From the NCBI RefSeq assembly GCF_001613305.1, contig NZ_BDCC01000021.1, positions 23,768 to 87,767 on the forward strand: 64,000 bases of DNA, read 5' to 3'. The notes beneath the pieces were generated by a model that was given only the letters and a program-made list of their open reading frames with translations, searched no databases and was not told the origin of the DNA. Positions 17,301 through 27,679 of this stretch are shown here, piece after piece (within the stretch, counting starts at the first letter, position 1; each line of letters begins with the position of its first letter). The DNA is from Nocardia vaccinii NBRC 15922. GTDB taxonomy: Bacteria > Actinomycetota > Actinomycetes > Mycobacteriales > Mycobacteriaceae. Made by a program: the position numbers and the translations under genes.

Positions 17301-17894
17301 GATGGACAGGCCGTGGTCCATCACCTCGAGGAAGAAGTTGTCCTTGCCGAAGATCTCCTGCCACTTGGCCGCGGCCTCGAGCGCCTCGCGCTCATGACCG
17401 AGGCGCAACCGGGTCTGCACCTCGCCCGAGGGGCAGCCGGTGGTGGCGATGATGCCCTCGGCGTGCTCGGCGATGATCTCGGCGTCCATCCGGGACCACT
17501 TGCCGAGCTGGCCCTCGATCGAGGCCAGCGAGGACAGCTTGAACAGGTTGCGCAAACCCGTCGCGTTCTCCGCGACCATCGTCATGTGGGTGTACGCACC
17601 CGAACCCGAGACGTCGTCGCCCTTCTGGCTCGGATCACCCCACTGGACACGTTTGGTGTTGAACCGCGACTCGGGCGCGATGTACGCCTCGATGCCGATG
17701 ATCGGCTTGATGCCCTGCTTCTTGGCCGAGTTGTAGAACTCCGAGGCGCCGAACATATTGCCGTGGTCGGTCATGCCGACGGCGGTCATGCCGAGCCGCT
17801 CGGCCTCCTTGAACAGCGGCGTTATCTTCGCCGCGCCGTCGAGCATCGAGTACTCGGTGTGGTTGTGGAGGTGAACGAATCCCGAGGCTGACAC
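14349..17894 (-). CDS. dnaE1: DNA polymerase III alpha subunit, replicative
   Basis: 1181 residues from a GTG start. The N-terminal PHP domain keeps the full set of putative metal ligands known for mycobacterial DnaE1 (His10, His12, Asp19, His44, Glu69, His103, Cys154, Asp222, His224), implying an active 3'-5' proofreading exonuclease within the polymerase. The catalytic core has GPGRGSAAGSLVAY, the acidic PDIDIDF motif (residues 416-422) and the third Asp in KMDFLGL. The helix-hairpin-helix region and an OB fold near residues 990-1080 follow. It is the main replicative polymerase. The DUF2235 gene diverges from its promoter region. Confidence 0.97.
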   Translation of the reverse strand: MSASGFVHLHNHTEYSMLDGAAKITPLFKEAERLGMTAVGMTDHGNMFGASEFYNSAKKQGIKPIIGIEAYIAPESRFNTKRVQWGDPSQKGDDVSGSGAYTHMTMVAENATGLRNLFKLSSLASIEGQLGKWSRMDAEIIAEHAEGIIATTGCPSGEVQTRLRLGHEREALEAAAKWQEIFGKDNFFLEVMDHGLSIETRVRQGLLEVGKKLGIPALATNDCHYVHESDSTNHEALLCIQTGKTLSDPTRFKFDGSGYYLKSADEMRAIWDAEVPGACDNTVLIGERVQPYEDVWTHRDRMPIFPVPEGHTQASWLREEVRRGLDRRFPDGPPQKYIDQVEYEIGVILEMGFPAYFLVVGDLINHAREVGIRVGPGRGSAAGSLVAYALGITNIDPLPHGLLFERFLNPERVSMPDIDIDFDDRRRGEMVRYASEKWGSDRVAQVITFGTIKTKAALKDSARVLHGQPGFAIADQITKALPPPIMAKDISVSGITDPEHERYKEAAEVRTLIETNPEIAKIYETAKGLEGLIRNAGVHACAVIMSSEPLTDAIPVWKRAQDGAIITGWDYPSCEAIGLLKMDFLGLRNLTVIGDALDNIKANRGIDLDMDTLPLDDPATFELLSRGDTLGVFQLDGGPMRDLLRRMQPNAFEDIVAVGALYRPGPMGMNAHNDYADRKNNRQEVKPIHPELEEPLKDILGETFGLIVYQEQIMHVAQKVAGYSLGRADILRRAMGKKKAEVLEAEFEGFEKGMLENGFSKASIKALWDTILPFAGYAFNKSHAAAYGLVSYWTAYLKANYPAEYMAALLTSVGDDKDKAAVYLSDCRRLGITVLPPDVNESEHNFASVGADIRFGLGAVRNVGANVVSSIIAARKEKSKYTDFSDYLNKIDTVACTKKVTESLIKAGAFDSLGHPRKGLLLVHSDAIDAVMSTKKAEAIGQFDLFGGLDDSDESMASVFDVKVPDEEWESKHKLALEREMLGLYVSGHPLNGVEHVLAAQADTPIPSILQGDVKDGAQVTIGGILASVNRRVNKNGLPWASAQLEDLTGGIEVLFFPQSYSVYGMDVVDDAVVLVKARVSLRDDRISLIANDLVVPDLSAIGVEKPLAVTIPTRLCTPDKVSALKRVLSSHPGTADVHIRHVGSREKTTLLKVADNLRVSPSSALMGDLKALLGPGCLAS

Positions 17895-18137
17895 GGCTAG
17901 AGATTATGCCCCGGGTACGACAGGAATCCGGGAGGTGGGCCGAGGTCGGTGCGAAAGCGCATGTGATAGCGGTCCGATCGTGTCGACCCGATCGCTGTGC
18001 GGATGCCCAACACCCGAAACCCGGGTGTGGCGGAGGTGATTTGGGGGAATGATGAGGCTGTGCGCGAGACGCCCGAAGACGATTCGGGTAGTCGGCTACG
18101 CGCGCAAGGGTTATGCGTGGGGCGGGAGGATCCACTT

Positions 18138-19295
18138 ATGAAACGTCTGATTGTGTGCTGTGACGGCACCTGGGGAACGGCGAGCAATCCGTCGGTGTCC
18201 AATGTCGTCAAGATCGCGGAATCGGTCCGGCTGGACACCACGGCGGCAGCCGGGGGTTCGGTCGGGCAGCGGGTGTTCTACACCGACGGGCCCGGCTCGC
18301 GCGGATACCTGCTCGACAAATACCTCGGCGGCGCCTTCGGGCTCGGCCTTGATGCCGGGCTGTCCACCATGTACTGGCAGCTGGCGCTGAACTGGGAGCC
18401 CGGCGACGAGATCTTCGTCTTCGGTTTCAGTCGCGGCGCCTACACAGCCCGCAGTCTCACCGGTCTGATCGCCCGGATCGGTCTGCTGACCGCCGAGGCG
18501 ATGATCGAAGGCCGGTATCCCGAGGCGATGCGGATCTTCCGGCAGCGCAAGGACGATCCGGACGACCCCGATCCGGACGAGTGGGTCGAATTCCGCGCCC
18601 GGCACTGTCAGTATCCGGTGCCGATCAAATTCGTGGGCGTCTTCGACACGGTCGGTGCGATGGGCGTTCCCGGGATCACCTCGTGGCGTTACCGATTCCA
18701 CGATCTGCGGCTGTCGCCGGGCGTGCACACCGCGCGTCAGGCGCTGGCCGTCGACGAGCGCCGGCGCATCTACCAGCCCTGCCTGTGGGAGGTCACCGAC
18801 GAGGAAGGGGTCGTCCAGCAGCGGCCCGATCGCGTCAAACAGGTGTGGTTCGAGGGCTGTCACACCGATATCGGCGGCGGTATGCCCGACAGCAGGCTCT
18901 CCGATCGGACGCTGCGCTGGATGGTGCGCGAGGCGCGGGAACAGGGTCTGGAATTCGACGACGACCTGCTGGCCAAGATCCTCGAACACGGCGAATCCGC
19001 CTCCGGCCCTGTACATCCGAGCAATTCGCTGACCTGGGCCTACCGATTCACGAACCTGATCGGGACGCTGCTGCGCCCGGGTAACCCGAGGTTCTACCGG
19101 GACGCCTGGCGGCGGCTGTGCGCACCCGAGGACAAGCGAGTGTTCCTGGCCTCCTGCGCGAAACCGCATGGCGACTACGACCCGCCGAACCTGCGCCGCT
19201 GGTCACAGGAGTGCGGCGACAACGTCCCCGTCGAGCAGACCGCGCATCCGGCGCACCCGGCCGATTCCGAGGCGCAGGAGGGAATCCCGGCCTGA
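18138..19295 (+). CDS. DUF2235 alpha/beta-hydrolase domain protein
   Basis: 385 residues from ATG 18138 with an excellent GGGAGGA site 7 bp upstream. The motif order fits the DUF2235/Tle1-like hydrolase family: LIVCCDGTWGT at the N-terminus, nucleophile elbow GFSRGAYTAR (about residue 98), FVGVFDTVGA with the Asp, and WFEGCHTDIGGG with the His. Gram-negative relatives include type VI phospholipase effectors, but actinobacterial members are generally uncharacterised cytoplasmic proteins. No signal peptide is visible. The gene ends 15 bp from the convergent treY gene. Confidence 0.85.
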   Translation: MKRLIVCCDGTWGTASNPSVSNVVKIAESVRLDTTAAAGGSVGQRVFYTDGPGSRGYLLDKYLGGAFGLGLDAGLSTMYWQLALNWEPGDEIFVFGFSRGAYTARSLTGLIARIGLLTAEAMIEGRYPEAMRIFRQRKDDPDDPDPDEWVEFRARHCQYPVPIKFVGVFDTVGAMGVPGITSWRYRFHDLRLSPGVHTARQALAVDERRRIYQPCLWEVTDEEGVVQQRPDRVKQVWFEGCHTDIGGGMPDSRLSDRTLRWMVREAREQGLEFDDDLLAKILEHGESASGPVHPSNSLTWAYRFTNLIGTLLRPGNPRFYRDAWRRLCAPEDKRVFLASCAKPHGDYDPPNLRRWSQECGDNVPVEQTAHPAHPADSEAQEGIPA

Positions 19296-19310
19296 GCTTC
19301 GCCGCGCTCT

Positions 19311-21737
19311 CTACCGCACCAGCAGTGCGACCGGGAGCCTGGTGAACAGCTTCTCCAGGCGGACGCGGGTGGTGAAGGTGTGCCCGGTGAGGCGATCGGT
19401 CCAGGTGCCCTGCGGCAGATCCAATGCCGCATCGCCCCAACCGGTTTCGCTCAACCGGAGGCTGTGGCGGGTGGCGGCCACGATCACCTGTGGCGGTTCG
19501 TCGACCCGGCCGCGGGCATAGGCGATCAGATGTCCGGCGCGGTCGCCCGCGGCGAACAGCGGCGTGTACGCGCCGCCGACGAAACATTCGGGACGTTCGC
19601 GCCGCAGCCACAGCGCGTAGGCCACGATCCACATCTTGGCAGCGCCGCTGGAATCCAGTTCCGGTGTGCCGGTGAGCGATTGCAGCATCGACAGGCGGTG
19701 GCCGAAATCGACCGGGCGGCGGTTGTCCGGATCGACGAGCGAATCCTCCCAGATTTCGCAGCCCTGGTAGATATCGGGGATGCCGGGGCCGCAGAGCTGA
19801 AGCAGCTTCTGCGACAGCGCATCCGACCATGCGTGTGGCGCGAGCTTGATCACCGTCTCGGACAGTCCGCCGCCGACCTGGCCGTCGATCACCGCGTCGA
19901 TCCACTGGTGCAGCGCGGACTCGAACTCCAGATCCGGTTCCTCCCAGGAGGTTTTCGTGCCCGCCTCACGAGCGGCCTTCTCCGCGAACAGGTGGAGCCG
20001 CTCGCGCAGGCCGGCGACCGTCGCGGCGGGCCGCCCGTCGTTCGGCCACATCCCGAACATGTTCTGCAACAGGAACAATGCCGTCGCCTCGTCCGGCGGC
20101 GGGGTGTTCTCGAACCAGCGGGGCACCGATTCGGACCATAGCTCCGCGGCCTGGGACAGCACCCCGATCCGGGCGCGCACGTCCTCGCCGCGTTTGGTGT
20201 CGTGGGTGCTGAGCGTCGTCATCGTGGCGGGCCAGCGTTGGGCGCGTTCGGAATTGGCGAGATGGAATTCCAGCACCGACCGGCCGAAGCGGGCCGGATT
20301 ACCGCCCACCTCCTGCAGTGAGACCAGTCGCGCGCCCTGGTAGTACATGGTGTCCTCGACGGCCTTGGCGGTCACCGCCCCGCACACCTGATACAGTCGC
20401 ACGGCCGCCTCTCCGTTCGCGGCCAGCGCGGTGACCAGCACCGACAGCGGCGCGGTCAGTTCACTGTTGCGCTTGCACACCTTCTGCACCACCGCGGTGA
20501 TCATGCCCGCCAGCGGCGCGTAGTCGGTGCGGTACACCGGCATGAACGAGAGCACCTCGATGGTGGCGTTGGTCAGCGCCATATCGCTGATCGGCACGGT
20601 GTCGATGCCGCTGACCCCCGCATCCCGCTTGATCGCGGCGACGAGCCTGCGGATCTCGGGAACCAGCATCGTCTCGGCCACAGCGCGTTTGATGCGATGT
20701 TCGTTGTTGCCGATCCACGCGCCGTTGCTGCCGTGCCCGCAGTACTTGCGCGACAGTTCGGTCAGGGCCTTCTCGCCGTCCGGATCGATGAGCACTCCGC
20801 CCAGATCCGCGAGCGCGTCGTAACCGGTGGTGCCGTCGATGGGCAGCATCGCGTCCAGCGGTTCGCGATTGGACAGCACCTTCTCCACCACCAGCAGCCG
20901 GCGCGGACCGATCAGCCGGCGCAAGCGGGCCAGATAGGCGGCGGGATGGGCCAGCCCGTCCGGATGATCCACGCGCACACCGTCGATCAGATCGTGCTCA
21001 CACCAGGCGGACAGTTCGCGGTGGGTGATCTCGAAGACCGCCGGATCCTCCTGCCGGATCGCCGCCAGGCTCGACACCGAGAAGAATCGGCGGTAGGTAC
21101 AGATCCCGGCCTTCCAGCTGACCAGCCGATAATGCTGTTTGTCGTGGATTCGCAGCGCGTTCTCCCCGTCGGTACCGGGGGCGATGGGGAAACGTAGATC
21201 GTGCAGTGCCAGCATCGGTTCCGGACCGCTGCGATCGACGGTCAGCGCGGCCGGATCGTTCTCGTTCTGCAGCACCGGCAGCGCCAGGCGACCGCCCGCG
21301 CCGTTGCTCGAACTCCAGTCGATGTCGAAGAAGTGCGCGAACTGGGATTTGCGGCCGTGGCACAACACATCCCACCACCACGGGTTCTGTCGCGGATCGC
21401 TCACCCCGACGTGGTTCGGCACCAGATCGATGATCAATCCCATTCCGCGACTGCGTAACTCGTCCGAGAGCGCCTTGAGCCCGGCCGGGCCGCCCAGCGC
21501 GGCGGACACCGTCGTCGGATCGGTGACGTCGTAGCCGTGCGTGGAGCCGCGCATCGCACTCATGACGGGGGACAGATACAGATGCGAGATGCCCAGTTGC
21601 TGCAGATATTCCGCGATCGCGCGGGCATCGGCGAAGGTCAGCGCGTCCGGTCGCAGCTGCAACCGATAGGTGCTGCGGACGTTCGTCTGCCGGAGCACCG
21701 GTGTGGTGTGTGACTCGGTGGAAGCGAATTCTGTCAT
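19311..21737 (-). CDS. treY: maltooligosyltrehalose synthase
   Basis: Isomerises the reducing-end glucose of a maltodextrin to a trehalosyl unit. The ATG at 21737 gives 808 residues with the conserved start STYRLQLRPDALTFADA; the frame is open further upstream but lacks similarity there. GH13 motifs are present: IDLVPNHVGVSDPRQNPWWWD, GVRVDHPDGL (nucleophile region), LLVVEKVL (acid) and LSTHDTKRGEDVRARI near the C-terminus. It lies 35 bp downstream of treX on the same strand, so they are probably co-transcribed. The partner trehalohydrolase gene treZ is not in the window. Confidence 0.95.
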   Translation of the reverse strand: MTEFASTESHTTPVLRQTNVRSTYRLQLRPDALTFADARAIAEYLQQLGISHLYLSPVMSAMRGSTHGYDVTDPTTVSAALGGPAGLKALSDELRSRGMGLIIDLVPNHVGVSDPRQNPWWWDVLCHGRKSQFAHFFDIDWSSSNGAGGRLALPVLQNENDPAALTVDRSGPEPMLALHDLRFPIAPGTDGENALRIHDKQHYRLVSWKAGICTYRRFFSVSSLAAIRQEDPAVFEITHRELSAWCEHDLIDGVRVDHPDGLAHPAAYLARLRRLIGPRRLLVVEKVLSNREPLDAMLPIDGTTGYDALADLGGVLIDPDGEKALTELSRKYCGHGSNGAWIGNNEHRIKRAVAETMLVPEIRRLVAAIKRDAGVSGIDTVPISDMALTNATIEVLSFMPVYRTDYAPLAGMITAVVQKVCKRNSELTAPLSVLVTALAANGEAAVRLYQVCGAVTAKAVEDTMYYQGARLVSLQEVGGNPARFGRSVLEFHLANSERAQRWPATMTTLSTHDTKRGEDVRARIGVLSQAAELWSESVPRWFENTPPPDEATALFLLQNMFGMWPNDGRPAATVAGLRERLHLFAEKAAREAGTKTSWEEPDLEFESALHQWIDAVIDGQVGGGLSETVIKLAPHAWSDALSQKLLQLCGPGIPDIYQGCEIWEDSLVDPDNRRPVDFGHRLSMLQSLTGTPELDSSGAAKMWIVAYALWLRRERPECFVGGAYTPLFAAGDRAGHLIAYARGRVDEPPQVIVAATRHSLRLSETGWGDAALDLPQGTWTDRLTGHTFTTRVRLEKLFTRLPVALLVR

Positions 21738-21772
21738 CTCTGTCTTGATTTCATCATGGCGTGCCTGCGGCC

Positions 21773-23941
<2,169 letters not shown>

Positions 23942-24034
23942 GCCTCCGACAGTAACGGGCGTTCCTGTGGACCCGGCGCGGGTGGGCGTCGAGATGTGGC
24001 CTACGGCGCACCTGGCGGTCGCGCCGGACGGGGC

Positions 24035-24973
24035 TCAGCGCAGTGCCCGCCGCCAGGTCTGCCCGATCAGATCCTTGCCGAAACTGTGGTGCGGTTCGGA
24101 CTCGACCAGTTCGAATCCGGCCCGCTGGTAGACGTGCCGGGCCGAGGTCAGCACGTCGTTGGTCCACAACACCATGTCGCGGTATCCGGCGGCGGTGGCG
24201 AATTCCAGGCATTGCCCGACCAGCGCGGTGCCCACGCCCCGGCCGCGTGCGGACGGTTCCACCAGGAGCAACCGCAGGCGTGCGGTGCTGTCGTCCTCGC
24301 GCATGCAGAACACCGCGCCGAGTCGCTCGCCGCCGGCTTCGGCGATCCAGGCGCGCTCGGTGTGCGGATCGTGCGATTCCAGGAAGCCGGTCACGATCCG
24401 CGCGACGAGGGTTTCGTAACTGCCGTCCCAGCCGTATTCGGCGGCGTAGAGGGCGGCGTTGCGCGCGATCACCCAGCCGAAGTCCCCGGGACGCGGATCG
24501 CGGATGCGCACCGGTGCGTCGCGGCCGTCGAGGATGGTCTCGATGGTGTGCATGGCCTCGACCAGGCGGGTGTGGTCGGCCGCGGGACGGTCCGCGAGCA
24601 GGTCGGCGATGCCGCGGCTGGAGCGCTCGTCCAGGTCGGCGAAGACGGTGCGGCCCCGGTCGGTCAGCCGCACCTGCTGGCGCCGGGCGTCCTGATCGCT
24701 ACGGCGCCGCTCGACGAGCCCGTCCTGCTCGAAGCGGGCCAGGATGCGGCTGAGATAGCCGGGGTCCAGGTCCAGGCCCCGGCGCAGTTCGACCACGTCC
24801 GCGGTGTCGGTGTGGGCCAGTTCGAACAGGATGCGCGCCTCGGTCAGTGAGTAGTCGGTGTCGACGAGGTGTTCGTGCAGGACGCCGATCAATCGCGTGT
24901 AGCGGCGATTGAATTCGCGGACGGCGTGGATGTGCTCGGTGTCGACGTCGGCACTCGTGAGGGCGGTGTTCAT
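24035..24973 (-). CDS. MarR-GNAT fusion: transcriptional regulator with acetyltransferase domain
   Basis: 312 residues. Residues about 10-145 form a MarR winged helix (LTEARILFELAH, LDLDPGYLSRILARFEQDGLVERRRSDQDARRQQVRLT). Residues about 155-312 form a GNAT domain with the acetyl-CoA loop VEPSARGRGVGTALV and a C-terminal VYQRAGFELVESEPHHSFGKDL. The fusion is known in actinobacteria. It probably represses itself, because two copies of a TTTGAC-N3-GTCAAA box lie just upstream of its start. The acetylated substrate is unknown. Confidence 0.92.
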   Translation of the reverse strand: MNTALTSADVDTEHIHAVREFNRRYTRLIGVLHEHLVDTDYSLTEARILFELAHTDTADVVELRRGLDLDPGYLSRILARFEQDGLVERRRSDQDARRQQVRLTDRGRTVFADLDERSSRGIADLLADRPAADHTRLVEAMHTIETILDGRDAPVRIRDPRPGDFGWVIARNAALYAAEYGWDGSYETLVARIVTGFLESHDPHTERAWIAEAGGERLGAVFCMREDDSTARLRLLLVEPSARGRGVGTALVGQCLEFATAAGYRDMVLWTNDVLTSARHVYQRAGFELVESEPHHSFGKDLIGQTWRRALR

Positions 24974-24999
24974 GAGCCTCCGCTTCCGGTTCGCTTGTC

Positions 25000-25035
25000 T
25001 TTGACATGGTCAGAATATTCTTTGACTGCGTCAAA
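25000..25035. promoter_or_regulatory. paired MarR-type operators
   Basis: A perfect 6-3-6 palindrome TTTGAC-TGC-GTCAAA lies at 25021-25035, and a near copy TTTGAC-ATG-GTCAGA at 25000-25014. They are 21 bp apart (two helical turns), upstream of the MarR-GNAT start, which suggests two dimers bound on one face of the DNA. Confidence 0.7.
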
Positions 25036-25108
25036 AGATAGCTCGACGGGCCTCTCGATGTGGACGATTTTCACGAGCGGATGTGAGCGGGCAGGTCGCC
25101 GATGGTAA

Positions 25109-25125
25109 CTTGAACGACGTTCAAG
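25109..25125. promoter_or_regulatory. BioQ box upstream of bioA
   Basis: The palindrome CTTGAACG-A-CGTTCAAG lies 22 bp before the bioA start. The same TGAAC-N3-GTTCA core precedes bioF and bioB, matching the operator type known for the actinobacterial biotin repressor BioQ. Confidence 0.8.
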
Positions 25126-25147
25126 GACGCCCTCGCGAAGGATTGCC

Positions 25148-26416
25148 GTGGCATTGACCCCCGACGAGATCGCCGCGCTGGATGCCGCCCACGTATGGCA
25201 TCCCTACGGCGGCTTTCCGGCTGCGACCGATCCGCTGGTCGTCGCCTCCGCTGCCGGAACCCGGCTCACCCTGGCCGACGGTCGCGAACTGGTCGACGGG
25301 ATGAGCTCCTGGTGGGCGGCGGTGCACGGTTACCGGCATCCAGTGCTGGACGCGGCGCTGACCGAGCAGGCGCAGCGAATGAGTCACGTCATGTTCGGCG
25401 GCCTGACCCACGAACCAGCGGCGCGGCTGTGTCAGCTGCTGGTCGAACACACCCCGGACGGACTGGACAAGGTGTTCCTGTGCGATTCGGGATCGGTGTC
25501 GGTCGAGGTGGCGGCCAAGATGTGCCTGCAGTACTGGCGGGCGCTGGGCAAGCCGGACAAGCGTCGGCTGTTCACCTGGCGCGGCGGTTATCACGGCGAC
25601 ACCTTCACTCCGATGAGTGTGTGCGATCCCGAGGGCGGCATGCATTCGCTGTGGACCGACGTGCTCGCCGAGCAGATCTTCGCTCCCGTGCCGCCGAAGG
25701 AGTACGAGCCGGAGTACGTCCGCGAACTGGAACGTCTGCTGGCCGCGCATGCCGGGGAGACCGCGGCGGTGATCGTGGAGCCGATCGTGCAGGGGGCGGG
25801 CGGTATGCGCTTCCATCATCCGGACTATCTGAAAGATCTGCGCCGCCTCTGCGACGAATACGGCGTCCTGCTGGTATTCGACGAGATCGCCACCGGATTC
25901 GGCCGCACCGGAACGTTTTTCGCGGCGGACCGGGTCGGCGTGCGGCCCGATGTGATGTGCGTGGGCAAGGCCCTCACGGGCGGATACCTCACCCTGGCCG
26001 CGGCCCTGTGCACTTCGCGGATCGCCGAGACGATCAGCGCCGGGCACGGCGGGCTCATGCACGGGCCGACCTTCATGGGCAATCCGCTGGCCTGCGCGGT
26101 CGCGGTCGCTTCGATCGAACTGCTGCTCTCCCGCGACTGGTACGGCGAGGTCGCCGGGATCGAGGCCCGGCTCACCGCCGGTTTGGCTGCGGCACAGGAG
26201 GTCCCGGGCGTGGTGGAGGTGCGGGTGCAGGGCGCGATCGGTGTCGTCGAACTCGATCATCCGGTCGATATGCGCAAGGCCACCCACGCCGCGGTGGACG
26301 CCGGGGTCTGGCTGCGGCCGTTCCGTAACCTCGTCTACACGATGCCCCCGTTCATCAGCAGCCCGGACGATATCGCCCGGATCACCGCCGCAGTGGTCGC
26401 CGCGGCCGCGAGTTGA
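25148..26416 (+). CDS. bioA: adenosylmethionine-8-amino-7-oxononanoate aminotransferase
   Basis: Third of the four late biotin steps: transfers an amino group from S-adenosylmethionine to KAPA, giving DAPA. 422 residues from GTG 25148. Residues 16-35 read HVWHPYGGFPAATDPLVVAS; VDGMSSWWAAVHGY is a family signature; LLVFDEIATGFGRTG binds PLP and Lys274 in CVGKALTGGYLTLAA is the Schiff-base lysine. It is first in the bioA-bioF-bioD run; its promoter has a BioQ box. Confidence 0.96.
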   Translation: MALTPDEIAALDAAHVWHPYGGFPAATDPLVVASAAGTRLTLADGRELVDGMSSWWAAVHGYRHPVLDAALTEQAQRMSHVMFGGLTHEPAARLCQLLVEHTPDGLDKVFLCDSGSVSVEVAAKMCLQYWRALGKPDKRRLFTWRGGYHGDTFTPMSVCDPEGGMHSLWTDVLAEQIFAPVPPKEYEPEYVRELERLLAAHAGETAAVIVEPIVQGAGGMRFHHPDYLKDLRRLCDEYGVLLVFDEIATGFGRTGTFFAADRVGVRPDVMCVGKALTGGYLTLAAALCTSRIAETISAGHGGLMHGPTFMGNPLACAVAVASIELLLSRDWYGEVAGIEARLTAGLAAAQEVPGVVEVRVQGAIGVVELDHPVDMRKATHAAVDAGVWLRPFRNLVYTMPPFISSPDDIARITAAVVAAAAS

Positions 26417-26430
26417 GTCGGGTATTGCTC

Positions 26431-26452
26431 CTGAACGGCGTTCAAGTATGCT
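26431..26452 (+). promoter_or_regulatory. bioF: BioQ box and -10 element upstream of bioF
   Basis: CTGAACGGCGTTCAAG at 26431-26446 carries the TGAAC-N3-GTTCA core. It is followed at once by TATGCT (26447-26452), a good -10. Transcription would begin at about 26459-26461, the GTG start itself, so bioF is probably also made as a leaderless message. Confidence 0.7.
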
Positions 26453-26460
26453 TCCCTCCT

Positions 26461-27648
26461 GTGACCATTGATCCGTTGAGCTGGTTGGACGAGCGGGCCG
26501 CCGCACGAGTGAGCGCCGGACTGCGGCGGGAGCTGCGGGCGCGGCAGCCGCGATCCACGGCGATCGATCTGGCATCCAACGACTATCTGGGCCTGTCCCG
26601 GCATCCCGAGGTGATCGCCGCCGCGGTCGATGCCGTGCGCACCTGGGGGGCCGGATCGACCGGGTCGCGCCTGGTGACCGGGACGACGGCCGCGCACGAG
26701 CACTTCGAGGCCGAACTGGCCGAATTCGTCGGCGCGGAAGCGGGATTGGTGTTCGCCACCGGATACGCCGCCAACCTCGGCGTGGTCACGGCACTGGCCG
26801 GGCGCGGATCGCTGGTGGTGTCCGACGCGGGCAGTCACGCATCGCTGGTCGATGCCTGCCGATTGTCGCGGGCCCGGGTCGAAATCGCCCCGCACTGCGA
26901 CGTCGAGGCTGTGGACCGGCTACTGGCCGGGCGCAGCGAGGAGCGGGCGCTGGTGCTCACCGATTCGGTGTTCAGTGCCGACGGCGATCTCGCGCCGCTG
27001 ACCGATCTGCACCGGGTGGTCAACGCCAACGGCGCGGTGTTGATCGTCGACGAGGCACACGGTATCGGCGTGCGCGGCGAGGGCGGGCGCGGGCTGGTGC
27101 ACGAGGTGGGCCTGGCCGGACTGCCCGATCTGATCGTCACCGCGACACTGTCCAAAGCCCTTGCCGCCCAAGGTGGCGCGGTGTTGTCCAGTGAGCGCGT
27201 TCGGGCGCATCTGATCGATTCCGCGCGCACGTTCATCTTCGACACCGGCCTGGCTCCGGCGGCCGTCGGTGCGGCCCGCGCGGCGCTGGGACTGCTGCGC
27301 CGCGATCCGGACATGGGTGGGCGGGTGCTCACCCGCGCGGCGCAGATCGCCCGCATCGCCGGTGTGTCACAGCCGGATTCGGCGGTGGTGTCGGTGGTGC
27401 TGGGCAAGGCGCAGGTCGCCTACGATGCCGCCGGTGAATGCCGGGCGCGGGGACTGAACGTCGGATGCTTCCGGCCGCCGTCGGTGCCCGAGGGCACCTC
27501 GCGGCTGCGGCTGACCGCGCGAGCCGACCTCACCGACGCCGAGATGGACATCATCGCAACGGTTCTGGGTGAGGTTCTGACGCAGGCGCGAGCCGGGTCG
27601 GCCGATCCGCGCCCGGCGGTCCTGCCCGCCGGCGCGTCCGCGTCGTGA
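26461..27648 (+). CDS. bioF: 8-amino-7-oxononanoate synthase
   Basis: Condenses pimeloyl thioester with L-alanine to form KAPA, using PLP. GTG 26461 gives 395 residues; an upstream ATG at 26413 would run through the operator and is unlikely. Motifs: DLASNDYLGLSRHP (about 37-50), GSTGSRLVTGTTAAHE, SLVDACRLSRA, IVDEAHGIGVRG and Lys232 in TLSKALAAQGG for PLP. It lies 44 bp after bioA and is followed by bioD at 31 bp. Confidence 0.96.
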   Translation: MTIDPLSWLDERAAARVSAGLRRELRARQPRSTAIDLASNDYLGLSRHPEVIAAAVDAVRTWGAGSTGSRLVTGTTAAHEHFEAELAEFVGAEAGLVFATGYAANLGVVTALAGRGSLVVSDAGSHASLVDACRLSRARVEIAPHCDVEAVDRLLAGRSEERALVLTDSVFSADGDLAPLTDLHRVVNANGAVLIVDEAHGIGVRGEGGRGLVHEVGLAGLPDLIVTATLSKALAAQGGAVLSSERVRAHLIDSARTFIFDTGLAPAAVGAARAALGLLRRDPDMGGRVLTRAAQIARIAGVSQPDSAVVSVVLGKAQVAYDAAGECRARGLNVGCFRPPSVPEGTSRLRLTARADLTDAEMDIIATVLGEVLTQARAGSADPRPAVLPAGASAS

Positions 27649-27679
27649 AATTGTTTCCTGTTGTGGGAGTGAGGATTTC

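Noticed and set aside
14244..17891. 1215-codon open frame antisense to dnaE1
   Set aside because: It mirrors dnaE1 almost exactly and has no recognisable domain; long antisense frames are common at this GC content.
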